Shown: positions 31,296-39,610, counted from the first letter of the stretch. The stretch is 64,000 nucleotides of DNA from JBEVOS01 sp044226655 (GCA_044226655.1 JBGAGO010000001.1:496001-560000), one strand, 5' to 3'. Made by a program: numbers and translations. The notes: generated by a model not told the origin, from the sequence alone.

Positions 31296-33569
31296 ATGTC
31301 GAACACGGCCCGCCGCCGCGCCCTGGAGGCGCTGGAGCGCAAACGCCGGCCCGCGCCCGCGGGTCCGCTGTTCGCCGCGCCGGAGGAGGTCGCGGCCGAG
31401 AGCGGCCTCGACAAGGTCGCCGTGCTCTTCCCGCTCCCGTTGCCCGAGCCGTTCGACTATCGCGCGGCTTCGTCCATGGGCATCGAGCCCGGCATGCATG
31501 TGATCGCGCCGATCGGGCCGCGCCTGGTGCGCGGCGTGGTCTGGGCGGTCGAGAAAAATGCGCCCGCCGCCGCCAACCTCAAAGCCATCGAAGAGCTGCT
31601 GCCCGGCCCGCCGGCGCCGGAGATGTCGCGCCGCTTCGTGGATTGGGCGGCGAAATATCTGGTCGCGCCGCCGGGCAATCTGATCGGCATGGTGGTGCGC
31701 TCGCCCGAGGCGTTGTTTCCGCCGCCCACCCACATCGTTTATGCGCCCGCGCCCGAAATCGCCGTGAAGATGACCGACGCGCGCGCCCGTGTGCTCGCCG
31801 AAGCCGCCAAGGAGCAGGTGACCGGGGCCGAGCTGGCGCGCCGCGCCGAGGTTTCGTCCGCCGTCGTGAAGGGCCTCGCTGACGCCGGCGCCCTCATCGC
31901 CGTGCACAAGAGCGAAGATCCGCCCTTCGCCGAACCCGATCTCGATCGGGCCCGCGCCACGCTCTCACCGTCGCAGGACGCCGCCGCGCAACAGCTGATT
32001 GGTCTCGTCCGCGAAGGCGCATTCAACGCGGCGCTGCTCGATGGTGTGACGGGTTCGGGCAAGACCGAGGTCTATTTCGAAGCGGTGGCCGCAGCGCTCG
32101 CGGCCGATCCGGCCAATCAAGCGCTCGTGCTGCTGCCGGAGATCGCGCTGACGCAAGCCGTGCTGGCGCGGTTCGAGAAACGCTTCGGCGCGACGCCCGT
32201 CGAATGGCATTCCGGCATCGGCCATAAAGCGCGCCGCCGCGCCTGGCGCGAGATCGCCGAAGGCCGCGCGCGCCTCATCGTGGGCGCCCGCTCGGCGCTT
32301 TTCCTACCCTTTCCAAAGCTTTCCATAATTGTCGTGGATGAAGAGCATGACCCGTCCTACAAGCAAGACGAGGGCGTCGCGTATCATGCGCGTGACCTCG
32401 CGGTCGCTAGGGCGAAACTCGGGGGCTGTAGCGTAGTCCTGGCGACCGCAACGCCCTCGCTCGAAACGCTGATCAACGCGCGCAGCGGCAAATATCATCA
32501 CATCATCCTGCCGGGACGCCATGGCGCGGCCGTGCTGCCGGATGTCTCGCTCGTCGATCTGCGCCTCGATCCGCCGGAGAAGGGCAGATGGCTTTCGCCC
32601 AAGCTGGTGCAGGGCGTCGCGGAGACCTTGGCGCGCGAAGAACAGGCGCTGCTCTACATCAACCGCCGCGGCTACGCGCCGCTCACCTTGTGCAAAGCCT
32701 GCGGCCACAAAATGCAATCGCCGGAGACGCAGTCCTGGCTGGTGGAGCATCGCTACACGGGACGGCTCGTCTGCCACCTCACCGGTTATTCGATGCCGAA
32801 GCCGAAGGCCTGCCCGAAATGTTTGACGGTGGATTCCTTCGTCTCGATCGGCCCCGGCGTCGAGCGCGTCGAAGAAGAGGTGCGCGAGCTGTTTCCCGAG
32901 GCGCGCATCGAAATCTTTTCATCCGATACGGCGCCGAACGGCGAGGCCGTGCGCGAATTGGTCGGCCGCATGGAGCGCGGCGAGATCGATATTCTCATCG
33001 GCACCCAGATCGTCGCCAAGGGCCACAATTTTCCGAACCTGACTTTGGTGGGCGTGGTCGATGCCGATGCGGGCTTGAAAGGCGGCGATCTGCGCGCGGG
33101 CGAACGCACGTTTCAATTGCTGAGCCAGGTCGCCGGCCGCGCCGGCCGCGCCGAACGCAAAGGCCGCGCCTTCATCCAGACTTATGCGCCCGAAGAAGAC
33201 GTGATGGTCGCGCTCGCCGCGCAGGATCGCGATGGCTTCCTCATCGCCGAGGCGGCCTCGCGCGAACTCGCGAACATGCCGCCTTATGGAAGGCTCGCCG
33301 CCGTGATCGTGAGCGGGCCGAGTGATGAAGCGGTGAACCTCGCCGCCAATCTCGTGGGCGAAAAAGCGCCCGCCGCCGAAGGCGTGGACGTGTGGGGCCC
33401 CGCGCCCGCGCCGCTCGCGGTCATCCGCGGGCGCCATCGCCGCCGCTTCCTGGTGCGCGCCGATCGCAACGTCGATCTCTCCGCCTTCATGGGCGCATGG
33501 ATGAGCCGCGTGAAAGTTCCCTCCAACGTGCGCGTGCACGTCGATGTTGATCCCTATTCGTTTTTGTAG
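31296..33569 (+). CDS. priA: Primosomal protein N' (PriA helicase)
   Basis: A 757-residue helicase that restarts collapsed replication forks. It shows the N-terminal 3'-DNA-binding domain (VAVLFPLPLPEPFDYRA), Walker A in GVTGSGKTEVYF, DEEH in VVDEEHDPSYKQD, and helicase motifs V-VI (GTQIVAKGHNFPNLTLVG; QVAGRAGRAERKG). In the zinc-binding region only five of the eight usual cysteines remain (CKACGHK, VCHLTG, ACPKC); the second CxxC pair reads SPET and one more Cys is Thr. The ATG at 31296, preceded by a TACATG box, gives a leaderless-type start. Confidence 0.95.
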   Translation: MSNTARRRALEALERKRRPAPAGPLFAAPEEVAAESGLDKVAVLFPLPLPEPFDYRAASSMGIEPGMHVIAPIGPRLVRGVVWAVEKNAPAAANLKAIEELLPGPPAPEMSRRFVDWAAKYLVAPPGNLIGMVVRSPEALFPPPTHIVYAPAPEIAVKMTDARARVLAEAAKEQVTGAELARRAEVSSAVVKGLADAGALIAVHKSEDPPFAEPDLDRARATLSPSQDAAAQQLIGLVREGAFNAALLDGVTGSGKTEVYFEAVAAALAADPANQALVLLPEIALTQAVLARFEKRFGATPVEWHSGIGHKARRRAWREIAEGRARLIVGARSALFLPFPKLSIIVVDEEHDPSYKQDEGVAYHARDLAVARAKLGGCSVVLATATPSLETLINARSGKYHHIILPGRHGAAVLPDVSLVDLRLDPPEKGRWLSPKLVQGVAETLAREEQALLYINRRGYAPLTLCKACGHKMQSPETQSWLVEHRYTGRLVCHLTGYSMPKPKACPKCLTVDSFVSIGPGVERVEEEVRELFPEARIEIFSSDTAPNGEAVRELVGRMERGEIDILIGTQIVAKGHNFPNLTLVGVVDADAGLKGGDLRAGERTFQLLSQVAGRAGRAERKGRAFIQTYAPEEDVMVALAAQDRDGFLIAEAASRELANMPPYGRLAAVIVSGPSDEAVNLAANLVGEKAPAAEGVDVWGPAPAPLAVIRGRHRRRFLVRADRNVDLSAFMGAWMSRVKVPSNVRVHVDVDPYSFL

Positions 33570-33582
33570 ACAGCCCGTGCGA

Positions 33583-33978
33583 TCAGGCGACCGCCGTCGC
33601 TTCGAGTTCGATCATCACGTTCGGCTCGAAAAGGCGTGTGACGCCGACCAGCGTCGAAGTGGGCGCAGCGCCGTCCTGGGTGAACAGCGAGGTCGCCTCG
33701 CCGGTGATCGACATGAATTTCTCGACGTCGGTCGTGTAGACCACCAAGCGGACGATGTTCGCCGGCGTCATGTTTGCGCCCGAGAGCGCATCCTTCAGAT
33801 TGGCCCAGGCGGTGCGGAATTGGGCCGCCATGTCGCCCGGATGCAGCGTCGATCCGTCCGCCGCCGTCGAAGTCTGACCGGAGAGGTAGAGCGTGCGCTG
33901 CGCGCCCGTCACCTCGATCGCATGATGCAGGTTGAAGCTTTGCAGCCACGGCGTGGGATCGATCGTGCGTTTTTCCAT
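33583..33978 (-). CDS. RidA family protein
   Basis: A 131-residue YjgF/YER057c/UK114-type protein (LYLSGQTSTAADGSTLHPGD, ANLKDALSGANMTPANIVRL, then MIELEATAVA at the C-terminus). RidA proteins deaminate reactive enamine or imine intermediates, but many relatives have other roles. The Arg for the usual substrate carboxylate is not certain here. It is convergent with priA, 13 bases apart; the ATG at 33978 is chosen over a long in-frame extension. Confidence 0.83.
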   Translation of the reverse strand: MEKRTIDPTPWLQSFNLHHAIEVTGAQRTLYLSGQTSTAADGSTLHPGDMAAQFRTAWANLKDALSGANMTPANIVRLVVYTTDVEKFMSITGEATSLFTQDGAAPTSTLVGVTRLFEPNVMIELEATAVA

Positions 33979-34223
33979 ATCGCGCGCCTTTGCTGCCGTG
34001 TTGAGACGAAGCCCCTCTAGCAGAGCGGCGCGGCCTTGTCCGTTCGAATGACCCGCCGCCCGAAAACGTGAAGGCGCGGCGCCCCCGGTCACCGCGTCCG
34101 CGTGACTTTGTAAGGCGCGCTTCGGGAACCCGCGTCCGGATGGGGCGTTGCTCGCCCTGGCGGATGGTCCGCCGGCCTCGCCGAGGTCCGCTCCTTGTGC
34201 GAAGAAATCAAAAGGGGATCGCC

Positions 34224-34544
34224 ATGAAATCTCGTCTGGCCGGCGCCGCTGTCGCGCTCGGTTTCGCTGCGATGCAGATCGTCGCCATGCCGGCTTATGC
34301 GGAACAGGCTTCGCCGTTCCGCGCGCCCGCCGCACAAACCTTTTCATCGCAGGATTTGCAGCGCTACGGCCTCGATCGCGCCGCCTCCGACCGCGCCGTC
34401 GCACTGCAAGAGCAAGGCTATCAGGTGCGGGTGCTCAGCCCCGCCGAGGCCGATCAATACAAGGCCGGCATCACAGACAATCAATGGCTTCTGCTCGGCA
34501 TTCTCGCCGGCGTCATCGTGATCGCGGTCGCCGTGTCCGATTGA
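34224..34544 (+). CDS. Small exported protein with C-terminal membrane helix (PA2779-like)
   Basis: A 106-residue protein with a signal peptide (MKSRLAGAAVALGFAAMQIV, cleavage likely after PAYA) and a C-terminal helix (WLLLGILAGVIVIAVAV). The middle LQRYGLDRAASDRAVALQEQ segment recalls the PA2779 family, small membrane proteins found beside cysteine peptidases of the PA2778 type. That link is an inference from pattern and pairing. GGGG precedes the ATG. It shares one base with the next gene (TGATG). Confidence 0.65.
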   Translation: MKSRLAGAAVALGFAAMQIVAMPAYAEQASPFRAPAAQTFSSQDLQRYGLDRAASDRAVALQEQGYQVRVLSPAEADQYKAGITDNQWLLLGILAGVIVIAVAVSD

Positions 34545-35245
34545 TGAAGCCGCTCGCGGGAGCAGCCCTTGCGCTCGCCGTCACAAGCTGCGCCGTCACG
34601 CCCAATCGGGATGTGACGGCGTTCGCCGCGCATTCGGGCGCCAACAGCTTCGAGATGTTTCATCGCGAGGTCAGCGCGCCGCAGGCTTTAGTCTTACCTG
34701 TCGTGCATGATCGGCAAACCGAAGGGCCAAGCTGCGGCGCCCATGCGCTGGCGAGCATCGTGAATTATTGGCGCGGCCGCGATGACGTGAACGGCTCGGC
34801 GCTCTTTCGCGCGCATCCGCCGGCCGATCCGCGCGGCTATTCGATGACCGAGCTTATTTCGCTCGCGCAGGCGCAGCACCTGCTGGCGAGCCCCGTGCGC
34901 TTGCCGCAGGCCGCGCTCATTCAGGAATTGGAGCAGGGCCGGCCGGTGCTCGTGCCGGTGCGGCTGCCCTCGATCTATGTGCAGCAGCGCGTCTTGCCGG
35001 GCGGGCAGACGCCCGTGATCGGCCTGGTGCGCAACAGCTTGGTCGCGCGCGCCGGCCGCGTCAGCGAATGGACTGGGCTCACCGTGGTCGATCATTATCT
35101 TGTCGTCGCGGGCTATGATGGCGAGACCTTCGTCGTCGTCGAACCCGTCATGGGCTATCGCACCATCAGCTTCGCGCGCCTCGAACGCTATCGCCGCGCC
35201 TTCGGCGACGCCGCCATCGTGTTCAGCCGCGCCGGCGACACTTAA
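34544..35245 (+). CDS. C39-like (PA2778-type) cysteine peptidase, lipoprotein
   Basis: A 233-residue protein with a lipobox-like start (MKPLAGAALALAVTSC, Cys16). It has a papain-like pattern: Cys64 in GPSCGAHALASIVNYW, His184 in VVDHYLVVAGYDGE and Glu200 in VVVEP where most C39 peptidases have Asp or Asn. It resembles PA2778-family peptidases, whose role is unknown; C39 peptidases elsewhere cut double-glycine leaders. The TetR-like TPR tail of PA2778 is absent. It is translated with the small upstream gene. Confidence 0.75.
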   Translation: MKPLAGAALALAVTSCAVTPNRDVTAFAAHSGANSFEMFHREVSAPQALVLPVVHDRQTEGPSCGAHALASIVNYWRGRDDVNGSALFRAHPPADPRGYSMTELISLAQAQHLLASPVRLPQAALIQELEQGRPVLVPVRLPSIYVQQRVLPGGQTPVIGLVRNSLVARAGRVSEWTGLTVVDHYLVVAGYDGETFVVVEPVMGYRTISFARLERYRRAFGDAAIVFSRAGDT

Positions 35246-35298
35246 GTATCGTATTAAGTATTGCTTGCGCGGCGCCCACGGCGCTGATACTTAAGCGT
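35238..35298 (+). promoter_or_regulatory. AT-rich inverted-repeat operator for the ArsR gene
   Basis: Three copies of a CTTAAGTAT-like sequence lie in the 53-base gap and at the end of the preceding gene: ACTTAAGTATC (35240-35250), ATTAAGTATT (35253-35262) and, inverted, GATACTTAAGC (35286-35296). The outer two form an inverted repeat just before the ATG at 35299. In this GC-rich sequence the motif stands out and likely binds the ArsR protein encoded downstream, giving autoregulation. Confidence 0.55.
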
Positions 35299-35631
35299 AT
35301 GCCTAACCAATCGGCGGCGCTCGATCTGATGTATGCCGCGCTCGCGGACGGCACGCGCCGCGCCATCATCGCGCGCCTCGCCAAGGGCCCGGCGAGCGTG
35401 AGCGAACTGGCCCGGCCGCTGAAGATGAGCCTGCCCGCCGTCGTGCAGCATCTTCAGCTTCTGGAGGAGAGCGGCTTTGTCTCCAGCCGCAAGGTCGGCC
35501 GTGTGCGCACCTGCCGCATCGAGCCCAAGCGGCTCGACGCCGCGCAGGCCTGGCTCGCGAAACAGAAATCCCGCTGGGAAGCGCAAGTGGATGCGCTCGA
35601 AGCGTTCCTGAAGGAGGATGACGATGGCTGA
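35299..35631 (+). CDS. ArsR family transcriptional regulator
   Basis: A 110-residue winged-helix protein (YAALADGTRRAIIARLAKGP, SVSELARPLKMSLPAVVQHLQ, RKVGRVRTCRIEP). It lacks metal-binding Cys motifs, so it belongs to the metal-independent group that is paired with SRPBCC (AHSA1) genes. It probably represses its own operon through the repeat just upstream. Its stop overlaps the start region of the SRPBCC gene by 8 bases. Confidence 0.88.
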   Translation: MPNQSAALDLMYAALADGTRRAIIARLAKGPASVSELARPLKMSLPAVVQHLQLLEESGFVSSRKVGRVRTCRIEPKRLDAAQAWLAKQKSRWEAQVDALEAFLKEDDDG

Positions 35632-36088
35632 CGGCCCAATGGATCTGGAAATTTCACGCCTGCTCGCCGCGCCGCGCGCCAAAGTGTGGCGCGCCTGGGA
35701 AGATCCCGTGCGGCTGGCGCAATGGTGGTGCCCGAAGCCGTGGACGACGGAGGTGCGCAAATTCGATTTCCGCGCGGGCGGCGATTTCTACACTTTCATG
35801 CGCGGCCCCGATGGCGGCGAGAGCGACAATCCCGGCTGTTTCCTCGAAATCGTGCCGCAGGAACGGATCACGTTCACCTCCATGCTCACCGGCGGCTATC
35901 GCCCGAATGCGCCTTGGATTGCGATCACCGCGATCTTCACGATGGCCGATGAGGGGCAGGGCACGCGCTACATCGTGCGCGTCCTGCACAAGGACGGCGC
36001 CGACGCGCAAAAGCATGTCGATATGGGCTTCTACGATGGCTTCGGGACCTGCATCACGCAGCTGGAAGATGTCGCGAAGGCGATGTGA
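35624..36088 (+). CDS. SRPBCC / AHSA1 family protein
   Basis: A 154-residue START-like protein (LEISRLLAAPRAKVWRAWED, AQWWCPKPWTTEVRKFDFR, GGDFYTFMRGPDGG). These form a hydrophobic pocket for a small ligand; here, paired with an ArsR regulator, the ligand may control or be controlled by that regulator. A strong AAGGAGG at 35611 lies six bases before the ATG at 35624, which decides between it and the ATG at 35618. Confidence 0.88.
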   Translation: MADGPMDLEISRLLAAPRAKVWRAWEDPVRLAQWWCPKPWTTEVRKFDFRAGGDFYTFMRGPDGGESDNPGCFLEIVPQERITFTSMLTGGYRPNAPWIAITAIFTMADEGQGTRYIVRVLHKDGADAQKHVDMGFYDGFGTCITQLEDVAKAM

Positions 36089-36134
36089 GGATGCGCGATA
36101 TTGTCCTGTTCTCACGAGATGAGGAGGACAGGCG

Positions 36135-36677
36135 CTATCCCGCGCGCCGGAAGCTTAGCCGTGAGCAGACGATCTCGGGGCTCACCGGCGCGGCGACGCT
36201 GGAGCCGTCTTCGCGGGTTTCGAACTGGAAGCCTTCGCGCAGGCCGACCATCGACACCGCGCCGTCGGGCGCTTCGTAGAGGCCGAGATTGGCCGGTCCG
36301 CTTGGGCCGCAGATCGGCGCGCTGCTGGATGGTTCGCGCAGATGATAGAGCGTGGGCCGCGCCGTTTCGTCGAACAGCCGCATGGCCTGGGCGAGCGGGC
36401 CGCCCGCAGCCTGCGCGCGCACATCATCGGGCGCGTGATTGGCTTCTTCGAACACCAAAGTGCGGCCATCGGTGAAGCGCAGCGTGAGCACGACGAGCGG
36501 GTCTTCGCCCTGGCCGCCGCCATGGGTTTCGCGCGCAACGGAGACATCGCCGCCGGTGATGAGCCGTGTCGCGCTGTCGGCGGGGGAAAGCGTCATCGCG
36601 CTGCGGCCGCCGCCAAGGCCCAATGTCGCACAGCCCGCCAACGCGAGACACGCCGCGCCGATCACCACAGAGCGCAT
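36135..36677 (-). CDS. Lipoprotein of unknown function
   Basis: A 180-residue protein with a lipobox (MRSVVIGAACLALAGCATLG). The mature part carries VVLTLRFTDGRTLVFEEANH and YEAPDGAVSMVGLREGFQFE, probably beta-rich, with two further cysteines (PICGPSG, EIVCSR) that could form a disulfide. No family assigned. GGGAGG lies five bases before the ATG at 36677. It sits just downstream of and codirectional with a terC gene. Confidence 0.65.
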   Translation of the reverse strand: MRSVVIGAACLALAGCATLGLGGGRSAMTLSPADSATRLITGGDVSVARETHGGGQGEDPLVVLTLRFTDGRTLVFEEANHAPDDVRAQAAGGPLAQAMRLFDETARPTLYHLREPSSSAPICGPSGPANLGLYEAPDGAVSMVGLREGFQFETREDGSSVAAPVSPEIVCSRLSFRRAG

Positions 36678-36688
36678 CCGCGCCTCCC

Positions 36689-37447
36689 TCAATGTTCTGT
36701 CTTCCCGCCGCGCCGCGCGCGCAGCCCGCGCGAGACGATGTTGAGCGCTTCGATCGCGGCGGAAAAGCCCATGGCGGCGTAGATGTAGCCTTTCGGCACG
36801 TGGAAGCCCATGCCCTCGGCGATCAGCGTCATGCCGATCATCAGCAGGAAGCCGAGCGCCAGCATGACGACAGTCGGATGTTTGTTGATGAAATTGGCCA
36901 GCGGATCGGCCGCCACCAGCATCACGCCCACCGCCACGATGACGGCGATCAGCATGATCGGGATGTGATCGGTCATGCCGACGGCGGTGAGAATGGAATC
37001 GATCGAGAACACCATGTCGAGCAGCAGGATCTGCACGATCGCCGCGCCGAAGCCGAGCGCGGCCTTGGAGGTGTCGAACACCTGATCTTCAGCGCCGGCG
37101 TGCGGATCGACATTGTGATGGATTTCCTTGGTGGCCTTCCACACCAGGAAGAGGCCGCCCGCGATCAGGATGATGTCGCGCCATGAAAAATCGTGGCCGA
37201 ACGCGGTGAAGAGCGGGCTCGTCAGCTGCACGATCACGAACACCATCGACAGCAGCGCCAGCCGCAGGATGAGCGCCAGCCCGATGCCGATGCGGCGCGC
37301 GCGCTGTCGCTGGCCTTCCGGCAGCTTGTTGGTGAGGATCGAGATGAAGAGGAGGTTGTCGATCCCGAGGATGACCTCCATGGCGATGAGGGTCGTCAGC
37401 GCCGCCCAGGCCGCCGGGTCGGTCAACAACGCCTGCACATCACTCAT
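36689..37447 (-). CDS. TerC family integral membrane protein, first of pair
   Basis: A 252-residue protein with seven or so membrane helices and the family motifs MEVILGIDNLLFISIL and LLDMVFSIDSILTAVGM, each with the acidic residue in a helix. TerC/Alx relatives export Mn(II) or take part in metal loading of exported proteins; some confer tellurite resistance. It diverges from the second TerC gene at 37573 with 125 bases between. Confidence 0.88.
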   Translation of the reverse strand: MSDVQALLTDPAAWAALTTLIAMEVILGIDNLLFISILTNKLPEGQRQRARRIGIGLALILRLALLSMVFVIVQLTSPLFTAFGHDFSWRDIILIAGGLFLVWKATKEIHHNVDPHAGAEDQVFDTSKAALGFGAAIVQILLLDMVFSIDSILTAVGMTDHIPIMLIAVIVAVGVMLVAADPLANFINKHPTVVMLALGFLLMIGMTLIAEGMGFHVPKGYIYAAMGFSAAIEALNIVSRGLRARRGGKTEH

Positions 37448-37572
37448 CGGTTCTGGTCTCCAGCTTGGCCGGCGGTGTCTGCCGCGCCGCGCGCGCGCGC
37501 AGAAGGCGCCTGACAAAGACGTGATTGACGCGCGCCAGCCGGCGGGCGAAGCAGCGGCCAAAGGAACCGACC

Positions 37573-38343
37573 ATGATGGATTTGATCGCCCAGCCGGCGT
37601 TCTGGCTGAGCCTGGTGACGCTGACCTTTCTCGAAATCGTGCTCGGCATCGACAATCTCCTGTTCGTGTCGATCGCGGTCGGGAAGCTCAAAGGCGAACA
37701 GCAGCGGCGGGCCCGGCGCATCGGCATCTGGGGCGCGATGGCGCTGCGCATCGCGATGCTGTCGGGCGTGTTTTGGATCGTCCATGCCGGTGAAGCGCCG
37801 CTCTTCTTCCTGCCGCAGCCCTTGGTTGATCTGTTCTCGGGCGGCGATGCGCATGCCGCCGAGGAGATGGCGGCGTTGACCGTGAAGGATCTTGTTCTGC
37901 TCGCCGGCGGGCTCTTCCTGTTGTGGAAGGGCACGCAGGAAATTCACCAGAGCGTGCAGGGCACGGCGCATGATGAGGCGGAGGCCAAAACCGGCTTCGG
38001 CGCCGTGGTGCTGCAGCTTGCGGTCATCAATATCGTGTTCTCGCTCGACAGCGTCATCACCGCCGTCGGCATGACGGATTTGCTGGAGGTGATGATCGGC
38101 GCGGTCGTGCTCTCCACCTTCGTGATGGCGTTCGCGGCCGAGCCCTTGGGCAAATTCATCGAGAAGCATCCGACGACGAAAATGCTGGCGCTGGCCTTCA
38201 TCCTGTTGGTCGGCGTTGCGCTAATGGCCGACGGTTTGGGCTTCCACATTCCGCGCGGCTATCTCTATTTCGCGATCGCGTTCTCGCTGGCGGTGGAGCT
38301 GCTGAACATCCAGGCGCGGGGCAAGAACGAGGCGCACAAATGA
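37573..38343 (+). CDS. TerC family integral membrane protein, second of pair
   Basis: A 256-residue protein with the same motifs as its neighbour (LEIVLGIDNLLFVSIAV; VINIVFSLDSVITAVGM) and similar overall length; the central loop is longer and more acidic (PQPLVDLFSGGDAHAAEEMA). It is probably a Mn(II) exporter or related metal transporter. The start is at the ATG of ATGATG after AAGGAA. Its stop overlaps the LprI-like gene by 4 bases. The 125-base gap shows no riboswitch that I recognise. Confidence 0.88.
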   Translation: MMDLIAQPAFWLSLVTLTFLEIVLGIDNLLFVSIAVGKLKGEQQRRARRIGIWGAMALRIAMLSGVFWIVHAGEAPLFFLPQPLVDLFSGGDAHAAEEMAALTVKDLVLLAGGLFLLWKGTQEIHQSVQGTAHDEAEAKTGFGAVVLQLAVINIVFSLDSVITAVGMTDLLEVMIGAVVLSTFVMAFAAEPLGKFIEKHPTTKMLALAFILLVGVALMADGLGFHIPRGYLYFAIAFSLAVELLNIQARGKNEAHK

Positions 38344-38837
38344 AGGTTCTGGCCGCGCTCGCGCTGTTCGCTATCGCCGCCTGCGCGACCGCGCAGCCGA
38401 CGCCGCCGGACCTTTGGCGCATGGACACGACGCATCTGGCGCATGACCGGGCGCTGGCGCGCGCCTGCCTCGATGATGAGGGCCGCGAAGATTGCACGCC
38501 GCTGATCCAATATTCTTGCTTGGTCAGCATTCCGGAAGAGGGACGCACGCCGGCGGCGCAACGCGCTTGCGATTGGCGCGCGATCGCAGCCTGGGAAGAT
38601 GAAATGAACACGACGCTCGCGGCGATGCGCACCTTGCTTCCGACTGAGGACGTGCGTCGCCTAGAGGCGTCGCAGCAGGCGTGGTCCGCCTCGATGCTCG
38701 CCGATGTGGCGCTCGGCATGGATCATTATGAAGGCGGCTCGCTCGCGGGCCCGGTCGGCGCGGAGATCCGCGCGCGGGCGACGGCGCAACGCGCGAGCTA
38801 TCTCGACCGCATATGGCGTATGCTGGGCGACGAATAG
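38340..38837 (+). CDS. LprI-like (DUF1311) lipoprotein
   Basis: A 165-residue protein with a lipobox (LAALALFAIAACATAQ). The rest has the LprI N-terminal-domain look: RACDWRAIAAWEDEMNTTLA and LLPTEDVRRLEASQQAW with spaced Cys (CLDDEGREDC; YSCLV; RACDW). DUF1311 proteins are periplasmic and some inhibit lysozyme. It overlaps the terC stop (ATGA), so it is coupled to the TerC transporter. Confidence 0.7.
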   Translation: MKVLAALALFAIAACATAQPTPPDLWRMDTTHLAHDRALARACLDDEGREDCTPLIQYSCLVSIPEEGRTPAAQRACDWRAIAAWEDEMNTTLAAMRTLLPTEDVRRLEASQQAWSASMLADVALGMDHYEGGSLAGPVGAEIRARATAQRASYLDRIWRMLGDE

Positions 38838-38849
38838 AGGAAACGCGAC

Positions 38850-39452
38850 ATGCTGGAAATGTTCTTCGATTGCTCGAGCCCGTGGACCTATCTGGCGTTC
38901 CACAACATCCAGCCGCTCGCGGCCGAGTTCGGCGAGGAGATCATCTGGCGGCCGGTTCTGGTCGGCGGCATTTTCAACAGCGTGAACCCCAGCGTCTATG
39001 CGCAGCGCGAAGCGCCGGTGCCGCTCAAAGCGCGTTACATGATCAAGGATTTGAACGATTGGGCGCGGCTCGCCGGCCTCAAGATCAAAATGCCGCCAAG
39101 CGTGTTTCCGGTGAACAGCGTCAAGGTCATGCGCGGCTGCCTCTGGCTTCAGCCGCAGGGCAAGCTGGTCGCCTTCGCGCGCGCCGCGTTCGAAGCCTAT
39201 TGGGGCGAGGATCAGGATATTTCCGATGATGGCGTGATCGCACAGCTTTGCGAGCGCGCCGGCGTTTCATCGGCGCGCCTGTTCGATGGCATCGGCGCCC
39301 AGGCGATCAAGGACCAGCTCAAAGCGAACACGGAGGAGGTCATCCGCCGCGGCGGGTTCGGCTCGCCGACCATCTTCGTGAACCGCGACGATATGTATTT
39401 CGGCAATGACCGGCTGCCGCTGGTGCGCGCCGCCCTGGAGCGCGCCCGTTAG
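38850..39452 (+). CDS. 2-hydroxychromene-2-carboxylate isomerase family (DsbA fold)
   Basis: A 200-residue thioredoxin-fold protein. It starts LEMFFDCSSPWTYLAFHNIQ, with Ser in the place of the reactive thiol, as in HCCA isomerases and kappa-class GSTs, and has the GGFGSPTIFVN segment with the cis-Pro. HCCA isomerase acts in naphthalene degradation with glutathione, but most homologs have unknown substrates. It begins 12 bases after the LprI-like gene, probably in the same operon. Confidence 0.82.
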   Translation: MLEMFFDCSSPWTYLAFHNIQPLAAEFGEEIIWRPVLVGGIFNSVNPSVYAQREAPVPLKARYMIKDLNDWARLAGLKIKMPPSVFPVNSVKVMRGCLWLQPQGKLVAFARAAFEAYWGEDQDISDDGVIAQLCERAGVSSARLFDGIGAQAIKDQLKANTEEVIRRGGFGSPTIFVNRDDMYFGNDRLPLVRAALERAR

Positions 39453-39495
39453 CACATTGGCAAGACTTTATTAGCCGGTCGGCCGCATGGTCCCA

Positions 39496-39540
39496 GAGCA
39501 TCATCCGAAGAAGTGGGACCCGGTTCTTCGGATGATGCTC
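39496..39540. repeat. Perfect 17-bp inverted repeat (GAGCATCATCCGAAGAA)
   Basis: GAGCATCATCCGAAGAA at 39496-39512 and its exact inverse at 39524-39540 flank the loop GTGGGACCCGG. This is a known style of dispersed repeat in alphaproteobacteria. A second, short hairpin (GTTCC...GGAAC, about 39561-39579) follows. The pair lies in the 158-base gap before the histidine kinase gene, and may be a terminator for the isomerase operon. Confidence 0.75.
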
Positions 39541-39610
39541 ACTCAAAGGGCTGGAGCCCCGTTCCAATTCCATCGGAACGGAAAAGCTCTGGCGCGGAGG
39601 GCCCAAGGCG

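Noticed and set aside
37448..37572. Manganese riboswitch (yybP-ykoY) upstream of a TerC gene
   Set aside because: Only 125 bases are shared by two divergent promoters and the conserved loops are not seen.
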